Positions 55,701 through 64,000 of a stretch of 64,000 bases of DNA are shown here, in pieces. The DNA is taken from NCBI GenBank assembly GCA_000469685.2, contig LS997563.1:19213757-19277756 (forward strand), read 5' to 3'. This DNA comes from Haemonchus contortus (Eukaryota > Nematoda > Chromadorea > Rhabditida > Trichostrongylidae). How positions within the stretch are numbered: position 1 is the first letter of the stretch; every line of letters begins with the position of its first letter. A program made the position numbers and the translations under genes. The notes under the pieces were generated by a model that saw only the letters and a list, made by a program, of their open reading frames with translations, was not told where the DNA came from and made no database searches.

Positions 55701-58539
55701 GTTGATGACGGAGCAGTAACCGTTTCAACCTACGCGCGTATGTGGCACATTTTGAGCTATGAATCACACTCGATGAAAAATGGCGTCTGATTTTACTCTG
55801 CAGGACATGTACACGTCTGGGATACTTCGTTGATTTTTCTTTGAGCAGCACCATTGGTATATACCTAGCGATCAAATGGTGGCAGATGCTCAAAAACTTT
55901 GTGTAAAACATATCAGAACTACTGGAGACATTATTCAAGTTAACCCAGTCGACTTGTGAGAGCTCGGATATTATAGCGTCATAATTTCCCTTCGCGAAAC
56001 ATCGATAGGACCTGGCCGGAGGCGGGGGACTGGGAAATAGGGAGGAAATTGTGAATTTAACAGTATTGTGGTCAGAAGTGCTGAAAGGAGGGAGTACACT
56101 GAGATCTTGTATAAGTTCTGGTTTAGAGACGAGAATGACATCCAAAATATTGAGTCCATGCGTTGGAACTTTGACCATTTGTGTAAGGTTGAATAATTGG
56201 GAAAAGCGGAGGAAAGAAAGCGATGATGATGAAGAAAAGCCCCCTCTGTGTCTCATACTATCCCAATCAATCAACGGAAAGTTGAAGTCACCAGAAATAA
56301 TAATATGACCATCCCATTCATCGAGAAGCTGACGCAGAAATGCAATGAACTCTGAGAAAATAGCTGAAGTGCACGAGGGGCTACGGTAGGCGAGCACAAG
56401 GGCAATTTTATCTTCACAAATATTGAATTCGAACACAAGTGCTTGTATAAGCTCACTAAAATCTTTTTTTGCAAGGAGACTGTGTGAAAGGTTCCTGTGA
56501 ATAAGGGCAAGTACCCCACCGCCGGCCCTGATGCCTACCCTGTCACAGCGATATACCTCATACATAGAATTATGGCTCAGTATAGCATCATGGATAGATT
56601 GCGGTTTACACCAGCTCTCAGTAATGAAAACTGCTCGAGGCCCTTGCTCTAGAACGAAATTCAGATCAGCTATTTTATTCACAATTGAGCGCGCATTGAA
56701 CAAGAGAAACCCCCCGCGTTCATCTAGGGAGGAGCCAAGAGGAGCGCGGGAGGTTTCGCTAACCGCGGTACTGTTGTTGACCCTATTGATCGACCCCCTA
56801 TCCTAGTGGTTTGCCACTGGCGAAGTTGTAATGCGGTCAATTGGTGCGGGCTGTGCTTGTGGTGCATATGAGCTCAGGTTGAATATCGAATTTGCCCCCT
56901 TTTGACGGTTGGGTAGGTCACGGGGGTTCCTTAGTTTATGAATGGCGAGATCCCGAACGACATATGTAAGCTTACCTTCGGTCTGATTCATTATCCCAGC
57001 TTTTCGACGTAGAGAACGGTCATATTCGAGCTCCTCTTTCGTGTAATCTGTTCTTGCGTAGGAGTGCACGAAATCCTTGGTAAGCGAGAGTCTCCCGGCA
57101 CGCATATGATCTAGCATCCTATCTCTGAGACTTTGATTTCCTAAACTAATTTTGATAATACGAGGTTTACGATCAGGAGTGCCAGGCTTCGTTTTGGGAT
57201 GCCTGTAGTGAGTAATTTTTCCTGCGTTGAACTCACGTAGCAGTTCTTCATCACCTGAAGAGACAATAATTTCCTTGATCGCCTCTCTATCAAAGGCACG
57301 GGTGGCCGTATCGCTAGCCTGTTCGCCGATGCCAACCCATGTAATTCTACACGCCTTATCATCTACTATCTTAGTATCAGACCTAAACTTGACAAGAGTG
57401 CTGTAGAGCGCTGATCTGGAGCTCTCACTGTGATTACCTACGTCAAACTTGCGCTCCAGAGAGTCAAGTTTACTAAGGATGACATTTTGTGTCTCCTGCA
57501 TCTTCAAAAAAAGCTCAAAGATCTTGTCAAACCTTTCAAAATAGTCATCCCATCTCTCCAAGATCGGCTTGAGCCACGATGGCATCATTTCAGCGGACGT
57601 CTTCTTTGGCGGCATGGAGCTGTAGGGCGGAGGAGGCAGGAAAAGTCACCACACACGGCGAGGACACTCAACACGGCGAGGACACTGAACACGGCGAGGA
57701 CACTGAATTTATGAATTAAAAAGACCGGCTGATGCTCAAGCCAGTTTTTTCTTCCCTAACTAGTATTGTACACTGGCTGCCCTGCCCACAGAGATAAACA
57801 GCTTGGTCGGTCAAGACGGATACCGCTCTGGGACTGAAAGCCTCACCGCGGCTGAGCTTGGTATTTATGTAGTGCCCTTTCGTCACTTTACCAAGTCTCA
57901 TAATGAACGCCAACATACGGCGCCACCAGGTAACATTATCACGCCAATATTCTCGTTCGACACATGAAGAATCCACAAAGGACGAGGTTTCCATGTAATA
58001 TTTCATGAAATACGACTGCCAAGATGTCTAAATCTTAGATTTTATCGCGATTGTTCAAAAAACTGGGCGTCATCTAATAAGGAATTGTCTTCTTTCCGTA
58101 CTGGGCGTGAGGAAGATTTTCAAGAAGGTTTTTACATGTGGACAGGTCATGGAAAGTCGTGGTATGGAAGATGTTTTGAAGCTGGAATCGGAGCTCCTGG
58201 TTCTTGGTTTCACTAGCCTATTACCAGTTTATCAGACGTGTAAGAGTTAGTAGTTGGAGGAAAGCTGAATTTGAAATCTGATTATATGTACTTCACTTGC
58301 CCATAGACAAACGCCATGGAATTCAGCAGCTTCGAGGAATCGGCACTGTCTTGGAAATGCTCTACTTTATTGACATTATGGTTGTATCCGTACAGTAATG
58401 CCTCCAGTGGATGAGTTGGCAAATTAAGGATCATCCAATAACGAAACCGAGAAGAAATGGTAACAAACTCATCAATGAACTTTACAGAAATGAGTACGTT
58501 CTCGGCCAACGGGGACCAGACATGGAAGGCCATCACCAT
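52770..58539 (-). CDS. Candidate multi-exon membrane protein gene, function unknown
   Basis: Three phase-consistent minus-strand exons. The first is 58539-58297 (acceptor TTAATTAG, 81 codons with HVWSPLAENVLISVKFIDEF, donor CAA|GTGAAG, phase 0). The second is 58015 to 57847 or 57892 (acceptor CTTGGCAG, begins SYFMKYYMETSSFVDSS, donor G|GTGAGG or G|GTAAAG, phase 1). The third is 53017-52770 (acceptor GGGTAG, phase 1, with a hydrophobic helix IIILCIILLLALLFLYFLP and a stop). I recognise no family. The CR1-like element at 53390-57705 fills the last intron in the same orientation. More 5' exons may lie at 59-61 kb. The evidence is splice-phase agreement and protein-like composition, not homology. 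Confidence 0.35.
53388..53412 (-). repeat. (TTTA)n tract, probable 3' tail of the CR1-like element
   Basis: Several TTTA units on +, reading as an (ATAAA)n-like tail on minus downstream of the CR1-like coding region. Such microsatellite tails mark the 3' ends of CR1/L2-type elements. An alternative 3' end is the TAATC-rich run near 53825. Confidence 0.55.
53908..56802 (-). CDS. CR1-like ORF2: endonuclease-reverse transcriptase
   Basis: Open from directly after the ORF1 stop, about 960 codons, intact. APE-type endonuclease: FNARSIVNK, VFITESW (catalytic Glu), SGDFNFPLIDW and STSDHNTVKF. RT: SPDGIPYIFLKK, NYRPICLTSSISKVMERI, QHGFLSRRST, CFIDYAKAFDTI, SGVPQGTCIGPLMF and the catalytic KLYADDSKIF (about 54740), then a C-terminal region with YCSPIWSPYK. 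It performs target-site nicking and reverse transcription. No AUG occurs before the endonuclease motifs: the first Met is about 49 codons past the FNARS start region (HNSMYEVY). How it is initiated is therefore unclear. It shares the frame of ORF1, separated by one TAG. Confidence 0.9.
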   Translation of the reverse strand, partial: DRGSINRVNNSTAVSETSRAPLGSSLDERGGFLLFNARSIVNKIADLNFVLEQGPRAVFITESWCKPQSIHDAILSHNSMYEVYRCDRVGIRAGGGVLALIHRNLSHSLLAKKDFSELIQALVFEFNICEDKIALVLAYRSPSCTSAIFSEFIAFLRQLLDEWDGHIIISGDFNFPLIDWDSMRHRGGFSSSSSLSFLRFSQLFNLTQMVKVPTHGLNILDVILVSKPELIQDLSVLPPFSTSDHNTVKFTISSLFPSPPPPARSYRCFAKGNYDAIISELSQVDWVNLNNVSSSSDMFYTKFLSICHHLIARYIPMVLLKEKSTKYPRRVHVLQSKIRRHFSSSVIHSSKCATYARRLKRLLLRHQLMEEKRIALHKNSKRFFNYCKKKLKLSDNIPNLTSLEGVRIEYDFAKANLFADYFRSVYKRSCVSEARLPSLSSDSLDWVDVSSNVVYSILCKLPSRVSTSPDGIPYIFLKKAAIGVTTPLTILFNRILLHGDVPRLWKIGLVKPVFKRGSKNDVANYRPICLTSSISKVMERIICRKIYSYLTERNLLNKSQHGFLSRRSTLSALISTVPLWHREIDKGNFVSVCFIDYAKAFDTISIPLLLRKLEAYGIKGCLLQFLQSFLSDRVQSVLINQARSYYYPTPSGVPQGTCIGPLMFIIYVNDLFDSIPSGAFCKLYADDSKIFTINDCHKLQTAIDCVERWSKEWSLQVSIQKTAIMGLGRNHPNFTFTMCGGSLTRVTQIRDLGVVYSDKLDFESFVHDVAARASSRANFILRAFKIRDPLLLFRLFNLYVRPIMEYCSPIWSPYKRSLIDELERVQKSFTYRCFIRKGITSLSYDERLQRLGGVSLECRRKLIDYGLMYKLITDEIDLNLSDIFEMSPSIGLSRGHPYRVRPEKPNSRAYEGTFPVRVVQLWNRLDSEFFRWRRSRLFQVQLARYFKEQHTISGMVDGAEIYEG
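56803..57615 (-). CDS. CR1-like ORF1: nucleic-acid-binding-like protein
   Basis: 270 codons starting MPPKKTSAEMMPSWL and ending SPVANH before TAG. The N-terminal 70 residues have a heptad-like helix (FDKIFELFLKMQETQNVILS) consistent with a coiled coil. The middle and C-terminal part (KIVDDKACRITWVGIGEQ, PRIIKISLGNQSLRDRMLDH, FVHSYARTDYTKEELEYDRS) resembles the RRM-like and basic C-terminal domain organisation of non-LTR ORF1 proteins. It probably binds element RNA. Domain names are inferred by layout. Confidence 0.8.
   Translation of the reverse strand: MPPKKTSAEMMPSWLKPILERWDDYFERFDKIFELFLKMQETQNVILSKLDSLERKFDVGNHSESSRSALYSTLVKFRSDTKIVDDKACRITWVGIGEQASDTATRAFDREAIKEIIVSSGDEELLREFNAGKITHYRHPKTKPGTPDRKPRIIKISLGNQSLRDRMLDHMRAGRLSLTKDFVHSYARTDYTKEELEYDRSLRRKAGIMNQTEGKLTYVVRDLAIHKLRNPRDLPNRQKGANSIFNLSSYAPQAQPAPIDRITTSPVANH
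57652..57705 (-). repeat. 18-bp tandem repeat, 3 units, at the CR1 5' end
   Basis: Three adjacent 18-bp units with core ACACGGCGAGGACACT; the second and third are identical (57670-57687 and 57688-57705). It sits at the 5' end of the CR1-like element, 37 bp before the ORF1 start codon. It may be a 5' UTR promoter monomer array, or an artefact of reverse-transcriptase slippage at insertion. Confidence 0.85.
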
Positions 58540-59038
58540 CTAATTAACGCTTTACAGGAAGTGGACTCGCTAGATGGCAACGAAGATCACCAAGAACATT
58601 CTCGTATGTGTAAGATATCCATACTGGTGGAGCTGGACGCTTCCGCTATGCTTGGCATTAGTCGGTACCGATTACGAGTGGTTTTAAGGTTGAATCCTCA
58701 ATCATAGGCTTATTAAGTTTCCCGATCCAGCTGGATTGACAGATTGAACCATAGCGTCCTGAAGAAGAAAAGTACTGTCTTTATTTCGGTTGGCGCCAGC
58801 ATTGATGGTGTAGGCTAGACACATTTCCGATCACCATCTCGATATGGATTGAACTTGAAGGTGTCGACAGAATTGTACCCCAAATTTATAGAGGCATGAA
58901 GTTAGCCTCTTAATTGATGCGAGCATGGCGCGAAGCGTTTATTCATCCCTCTAGATATTGATGGTGTTTTTATAAGATCTGTAGCCATCGATAGCCTATA
59001 TGGCCTGCATTGAGCCTCCTCTTCCCCATGCAAAAGCA

Positions 59039-61038
59039 TTAATGAAGCGATTTATCATCTGATCGCAGTTTTTCCTGAAGGTACAGTTCAAGATAAATAT
59101 GAAGTACGCTTTTTAGGTTGGAAGGTGGAACGCGAGAAAGAAGGCTTCGTAGAAGTAGTGGAGATAAAGATTGTACGAGGGAGATTACCGTGATGGAAAT
59201 TGCATGGCTGGGGTGTTTGGACGAGAGTTCACAGTAGTTGTAGTTGCCCAAAGTACCAAATGAATCAAGCCAAAATTGTACAAGACTGTCTTTCGCTGTT
59301 ACCATGGGTCGCGACAAGTTGTTTGAACTTCCTGTACGGGTGTTCTTTGTAAAAAGAACAGCCTGTAATATGCCGCTGTAACTTGTCCGTGAATAACACT
59401 GAACCTCTCAATGGAAGAGATCACCTTATTTGTAGCTTATCTGAATCCAAATACGCCTGGGAAATCGGCAACGCCTTCACCGTATCATACCAGCGGTAAT
59501 TACCTCGACAGTTATGAGTTAGAAATACCTACTTCAAGAACTGGGTTGTTTATCCCTGAGGGATTCCTGTGGGATATAGCATTGGTCGAATACTATTATA
59601 GTAACAACTGATTATTGTTATATCTTAACTCAATATGTAGATGTGATAATTTCAAACATTTTCTGCTCCGAAGCTTTTACGTTTGTGACGTTTAAGAAAG
59701 AAAATTTCTCGACATTCTCTCGAGCTAGCTCTGGATCTTTGTAAATTATAGAGCGTACGATCCGATACCCGTCTTTCAGCATAATTATAGGGTATTTTGA
59801 AACTTCCACCGACGGAGGAGAAAGCCACGAACATTCAATGACCACCGTTGTAGGATCCGCTAGCTCTGAAGCGCTCTATACTCTATGAGTGCTGCTGCTA
59901 CTCGCACAACTGCTGTGTAGAACGTTTCATATTGCATACCTCATGAAGTGCATAGTATTCTGCAGTAAATAATAAATTTTCAATATTTATCATCAATCGG
60001 GTCTAGGGTGACGCCGTTAGACCTCTTTTTTTCGTGCTCATTTCGTATTTTGTACTGAACTCTCTTAGGATTGCAGCAATTTGTAAAGTAGCTGCTTTCG
60101 TTTCTCCTCAAATTCGCACTGGCTAGAAACCTCGACATAATGGACTAAAATCAGAAGAATAAGAAACTTTAAGTTGCGTTTGTCGGCTTCAGCGCGTCCA
60201 ATAACTCCTCTTGATCTCGCAGTGGAACACAAGGAAACTGTAATTTCACAGTGAACCTGACAACTATGCGGTCTAACCCTCAACCTCAATTAGTCCCAGC
60301 TCATAGTTGCACCACCTCCACCAATTCCGGGAACATAATCCTCTCCATTCACGCGGAGCCTAGCTCTTAGAAATGAATAGTTTCAAGAGCCGTTTTTTTG
60401 CGAAGGCTTCCTTCAACTTCTCGAGGGCAGACCGTACTCTCCTAATAAGGTAGACTCTGAGCTGACATAGTCCCGGAGAACCTTTCCCTCGCGTTACTTA
60501 TTACGTGGATAGCACCCCTTTTAGCAACAGCCTGCTCTCACCTGCTCAAACTGACCCAGTAGAGCAGAAAATCGTTAAAATCCGGGTGGAATTTGAAGGC
60601 GTTGGTATCTAAATTCCTTACTTCACCTGCATTTTGTGAATTGCATCCACGACACTCTGGAAGCTGTTATGAATTACAAGTAGAGGTAGAACACAAAACA
60701 CTGAACATTGACACTTGTCTCTCATTACAATGAAGGAGCTTTTAGGATAGCCTACGTAAAGTTTTGGGTAACCAGGCAAAACTAGCCACATCACTGGTCT
60801 TGCTATTTCAATTTCATGCATTTATGAGGAAGATAGTTCGATACGGCAACATGATACAGCCGAAAAGGTGAAATGAGGAATAAAACAACTCTATGATTAT
60901 TGATGTTCTCGGCGATTTGCATTTTCCTGAAACGAGGCATTCGTAATTGTAGGAAGTTTTAACGGAACGATGTCGCTTCAATTCAGAAACGGTCGTTTTC
61001 TTCACATGCTTCGCCTGAATGACTCTGAGCGATGACAC
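59039..61038 (-). other. Possible further minus-strand exons, unassigned
   Basis: Several frames have protein-like composition: 59317-59190 (ending ATCACG|GTAATC), 59868-59630 (ECSWLSPPSVEVSKYPIIML), 60253-60100 (after GTTGTCAG; includes LKFLILLILVHYVEV) and 60821-60627 (MWLVLPGYPKLYVGYPKSSF, ending ATGCAG|GTGAAG). The last two join in phase 0. They could be 5' exons of the 58.5-kb candidate gene or of another gene. No homology is recognised and some may be chance. Confidence 0.2.
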
Positions 61039-61164
61039 GCTGTAAGAATTATCGGATATGCTTGACCTCCATCAGACTTCCTTTACGTCCTCTGTGTGGA
61101 GTCACATTGTCACCATAAAAACGTGTATATCTCGTATATACTTTGGTACACATTTTATGCCTAA

Positions 61165-61428
61165 TGCGACGATGGTGTAGTGGCAAATAGCGCGCTACCA
61201 CACGCACATGATCCGAGCATCGAATCCCGAATCGGTAGCAGCCTTAACCAACAGAACCTTACATACTCCGGGGCCGGCTCATGGTATCGGACTCGTCTGG
61301 GAAGATAAAAGCACTGATTCAGTCAGCAGCTTGCCACTGGAATCCACTACGGACCTAAATGAATTCGAATACGGGGCGCATCCCTCAGACGGGATGGATT
61401 AAGGAAGAAAACTGTATCCTTTATCCTT
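61165..61428 (+). repeat. SINE-A copy
   Basis: Has box A-like TGGTGTAGTGG, a mutated box B ('gcatcgaatcccgaatcgg'), the 'gactcgtctgggaagataaa' block and the 3' end 'cagacgggatggatta' plus 'tatcctttatccttttat' tail. It is moderately diverged and carries a small internal deletion. Confidence 0.85.
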
Positions 61429-61889
61429 TTATACTGCCATCGTGCCGTACCAACAACACTTCATGGGAATTCTGAATTACTCACAATAGCTTTACTCTAT
61501 AGTTCCAATATTGTAGACACTAAGATTGAAGAAGAAAGCTGCAACAGCGCAGTCGTTTATTATATCAGAAAGCCACAAAAGTTGTATTTCTGCTTGCCAT
61601 AGAAGCAAGAATTTCTCGTCCTCTTGAGCCTCCACTCGCGCTGTTTGATGAATTCCTCTTATCGATGTAAGTCATTTGTGAAGACCTGACTTTTTGATGC
61701 CTACAGTTTCCGCTTTGATGGTGTGTCTCGCCACGCAATCCTTGAAATTCTTGTGAATCCCCAATCTTTCCTATGCAGAGACCGAAACTTTGAACAAGTT
61801 GTACACCTAGTTTAAACTCAGTTACTCTAAAGCTGCAATGAAAGCAGTTGAAGGTGGTGGTGAGACCTCCTCTCCTCTTGCGGTCGCCT

Positions 61890-62088
61890 GCCGTAAAAGT
61901 GATAAAATGCTTGCTCTTATCCTGCTTTGGAGTGCTTTCATCCTCCCAGACGGCCCTGGTATCAATTATCAGATCACGGAGGGATGTAAAGCTTGGGGGG
62001 CCAGACGGGTATCGATCCGACATTTGAGTCAGCGACCATACATGTGTGATAGGGCGCTACTCGCCACTACACCACCTCCGTCCTACAG
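61890..62088 (-). repeat. SINE-A copy, 3'-end deleted
   Basis: Minus-strand copy covering the head and first half: 'gccactacaccacctccg' (box A complement) at the high-coordinate end, then 'gggtatcgatccgacatttg' and 'agggatgtaaagcttgg'. The 3' body is missing. Confidence 0.75.
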
Positions 62089-62332
62089 TAATTACGAACA
62101 TGTTGGTCATTTGTCGAGATTATAAGCGGTTGCGTGAGAGTTTGAAAAGATCGATTTTGCATTCGAAAGCAAGGAGTTGCCCTGAGGCTGGCAAAGCTTT
62201 TGATCAACCACACGCCTTACTTCATGCTTTCTTAGGGAGTTCTGTTTGATTTGATTCATATAAAACCACAAGGATTGTTTTACACTTATACAAAATGAGA
62301 GTCAATACGTGAAATTCATAAGACTGATAAGA

Positions 62333-62602
62333 TAATATCTTTGGCGTTAATCAGTCCCGTCATGGGTTGAGTCCACCTACTGGATATCCATTCGGAATCG
62401 TCGAGGCGCTTTGCGTGTGGGACCTTCACGATGACTTGTGGCGGGCAGTCGATATACAAAACAAAGTTTCATTCTTACCAAACAAGTCTGGCAGCAACTA
62501 ACTGACCGCGCAGCGATGAAAGGTTTGGTTGCTTGGGCGATTATCAATCTGAGTGAGATCTCCGGGATGTGTGTGTGTGTAGCAGTGCCACCTCCTCCTT
62601 AC
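62333..62602 (-). repeat. SINE-A copy, diverged, with GT microsatellite
   Basis: Begins (read on +) 'ctttggcgttaatcagtccc', the complement of the family 3' end, and continues through 'gatatccattcggaatcgt' and 'caagtctggcagcaactaac' to 'gtgccacctcctcc'. Box B has been lost and a GT microsatellite has grown near box A. Confidence 0.75.
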
Positions 62603-62609
62603 CATAAAA

Positions 62610-64000
62610 ATAAACGTTCTACGTTATAAACATTATAAAAACGGATGTTATAATTTTGAAGACAGGTACTAAATTACAAAAAATAGCTGAGCTAGGACAA
62701 ATACCATAACAGCATGTCTATTGTGAAAAAGAAACATATAGTAAATGTAGTTGATGTGGATAGTACATTCTACTAGACGAAATAAATAAAACAAATAGAT
62801 ATTTGCATTAGAAAAAAATTTTAAATTTAAACTTTATAAAACGGTTTTACAATATTCGCATGAGAAAGTATTTCAATTACTGTAGATAATAGGTGGAATA
62901 GAACTTTCTGGACTTGACCTTCTTGTATGTTTTGCCCAACCTTGTGGGTCTTTACTTCTTGTTCAGAGCATATATAAAGGATGGTCAATGCTCTTGCTAG
63001 TTTTTTTTTTTGGCATTAAGTTGCTTGGTCTTCGAAAATCGTTTTTGACTCCAAACAGATTTAACTGCTTCTTCTTCGCGTATTCAAGAAACACGCCAAC
63101 ACAATTTATGCTACAAGAAAATACGCGGTAGTGCCTTCAACCGTGTCCTGCGACCCAGTAATCGTCTAGTTCTTCGGATCAGGAAGCAGCGACGCTGATT
63201 TGAACAAAAACCACGATCATCTGGATGACCGATCAAAGAGGATAAAGAAAGCATCCTAATCCAAGTGCAGCTTCACCATAATTCAGTAGCCAGTTGTTTT
63301 CATCGCCTATGAGTATCATGGGAGGAGCACGGATACCTCATGATCCATAGTGATACCTTCAAATACTAAGTGCTCTACAAGATGCTGGTTGCTGCTTCAA
63401 AAGAGTCGCATGCTTCGATATTGCCGCCTAAATATCAGTCAGAAATCCAGTACTTTATATAAATAACGTTTTAAGTGGTAACTGTACTCTTACTGTATTC
63501 TACAGAAGGTTACCCTTCATAGGGACTTGATGTTACCTTTGCATCCCCATAATATGGGTAGCAAAGGAATCTCTCTGCATCGTTAGGCGGTCAGTGAAGC
63601 GCACGAGCGCACGGGCAATTGAGGAAGAACTCGTTCAATTGTTCAATGCTGTGGTTAACCACCAGCGTCGACGAAATCCACGCTGACCATGCGATTTGTC
63701 GAACAAGCACAGCTTCGTAGTCCGCACAAAAGGCATTTCTGGTTCATCCTATAATTTGTACGTGCTTCTAATCTTTCACAGTATGTACAGTGACGAGAAA
63801 TGCTCGACTAAGCTGCTAAAGCGCTACGGATGGTGAGCGCTGGCCAATTTACAGTTGTTCCATCTGAAAACCTAGAAATCTACTTGACAGCTGAATACAC
63901 CGCTCACGATGAAAATTGTTCTTTCTAGTGACCCTTAGGGAACAAAGGGGATGCTGTCGGGTCGAAAACGGCTTAGATGGGGCATAATAAGGGCTCCAAA
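62610..64000. other. Unassigned AT-rich sequence
   Basis: No gene or repeat recognised. AT-rich up to about 63000, then mixed sequence with short frames only. Confidence 0.4.

Larger units (their letters stand above)
53390..57705 (-). mobile_element. CR1-like non-LTR retrotransposon, near complete
   Basis: About 4.3 kb on the minus strand: a 5' minisatellite (57652-57705), ORF1 (57615-56803), ORF2 (56802-53908), a GC-rich 3' region of about 500 bp and a short tandem-repeat tail. No target duplication is evident, which is usual for the CR1 group. ORF2 is undamaged over more than 930 codons, so the copy is young. It lies in the last intron of a same-strand candidate host gene. Confidence 0.88.

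Noticed and set aside
54630..56519. Additional minus- and plus-strand frames inside the CR1 element
   Set aside because: They overlap the intact ORF2 in other frames and have no independent motifs.
1..64000. CRISPR array or bacterial-type operon
   Set aside because: No regularly spaced short direct repeats with unique spacers and no dense same-strand ORFs; intron-containing genes and SINEs show the DNA is eukaryotic.

Overview
This is eukaryotic, nematode DNA, most likely from a hookworm-like strongylid. The reasons are split genes with short exons, TTTCAG acceptors placed directly before start codons (as in trans-spliced nematode genes), a nematode-type seven-transmembrane receptor, small secreted saposin-like proteins, and transposon types known from Ancylostoma and relatives (RTE clade, mariner, Tc1). 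Species is inferred, not shown. There is no bacterial operon, rRNA operon or CRISPR array. Coding density is low and most recognisable sequence is repeat-derived.

Host genes. Two paralogous two-exon saposin-like secreted proteins lie on the + strand at 12619-14274 and 27932-30470. They share signal peptide style, six-cysteine pattern, intron position and phase, a TATA box about 100-120 bp upstream and an acceptor next to the ATG. A + strand serpentine receptor gene covers 38270-48958 in eight or more exons; splice phases agree at every junction except the uncertain start of exon 3. A minus-strand candidate gene of unknown function covers 58539-52770, with possible further exons at 59-61 kb; a CR1-type retrotransposon sits in one of its introns.

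Mobile DNA. (1) A full-length RTE-clade element at 31130-34527 has a perfect 13-bp target duplication and one internal stop codon. (2) A near-complete CR1-like element lies on the minus strand at about 53390-57705; its ORF1 and ORF2 are in one frame, separated by a single TAG. (3) Two Tc1-superfamily elements (about 21630-23457 and 41864-43439) carry roughly 190-200-bp inverted termini with repeated binding-site-like motifs; the first contains a 245-bp TTAA-flanked piggyBac-type MITE. (4) There is a degraded mariner (about 26430-27253), an RTE relic (10325-10944) and a degenerate gag-like LTR element (about 16150-18140). (5) About 12 copies of a tRNA-derived SINE (called SINE-A here) are present, several with 11-15-bp target duplications, plus a second tRNA-like family (SINE-B). 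(6) MITEs include two copies of a 256-260-bp palindromic element and a 412-bp element with an 8-bp duplication.

Nesting gives relative ages: a palindromic MITE inside a SINE-A, a hAT-like MITE inside a dispersed repeat, a piggyBac-type MITE inside a Tc1 element, and SINEs, a minisatellite and a Tc1 element inside the receptor gene's introns. Stretches between these features hold only short open frames that I could not support as genes.
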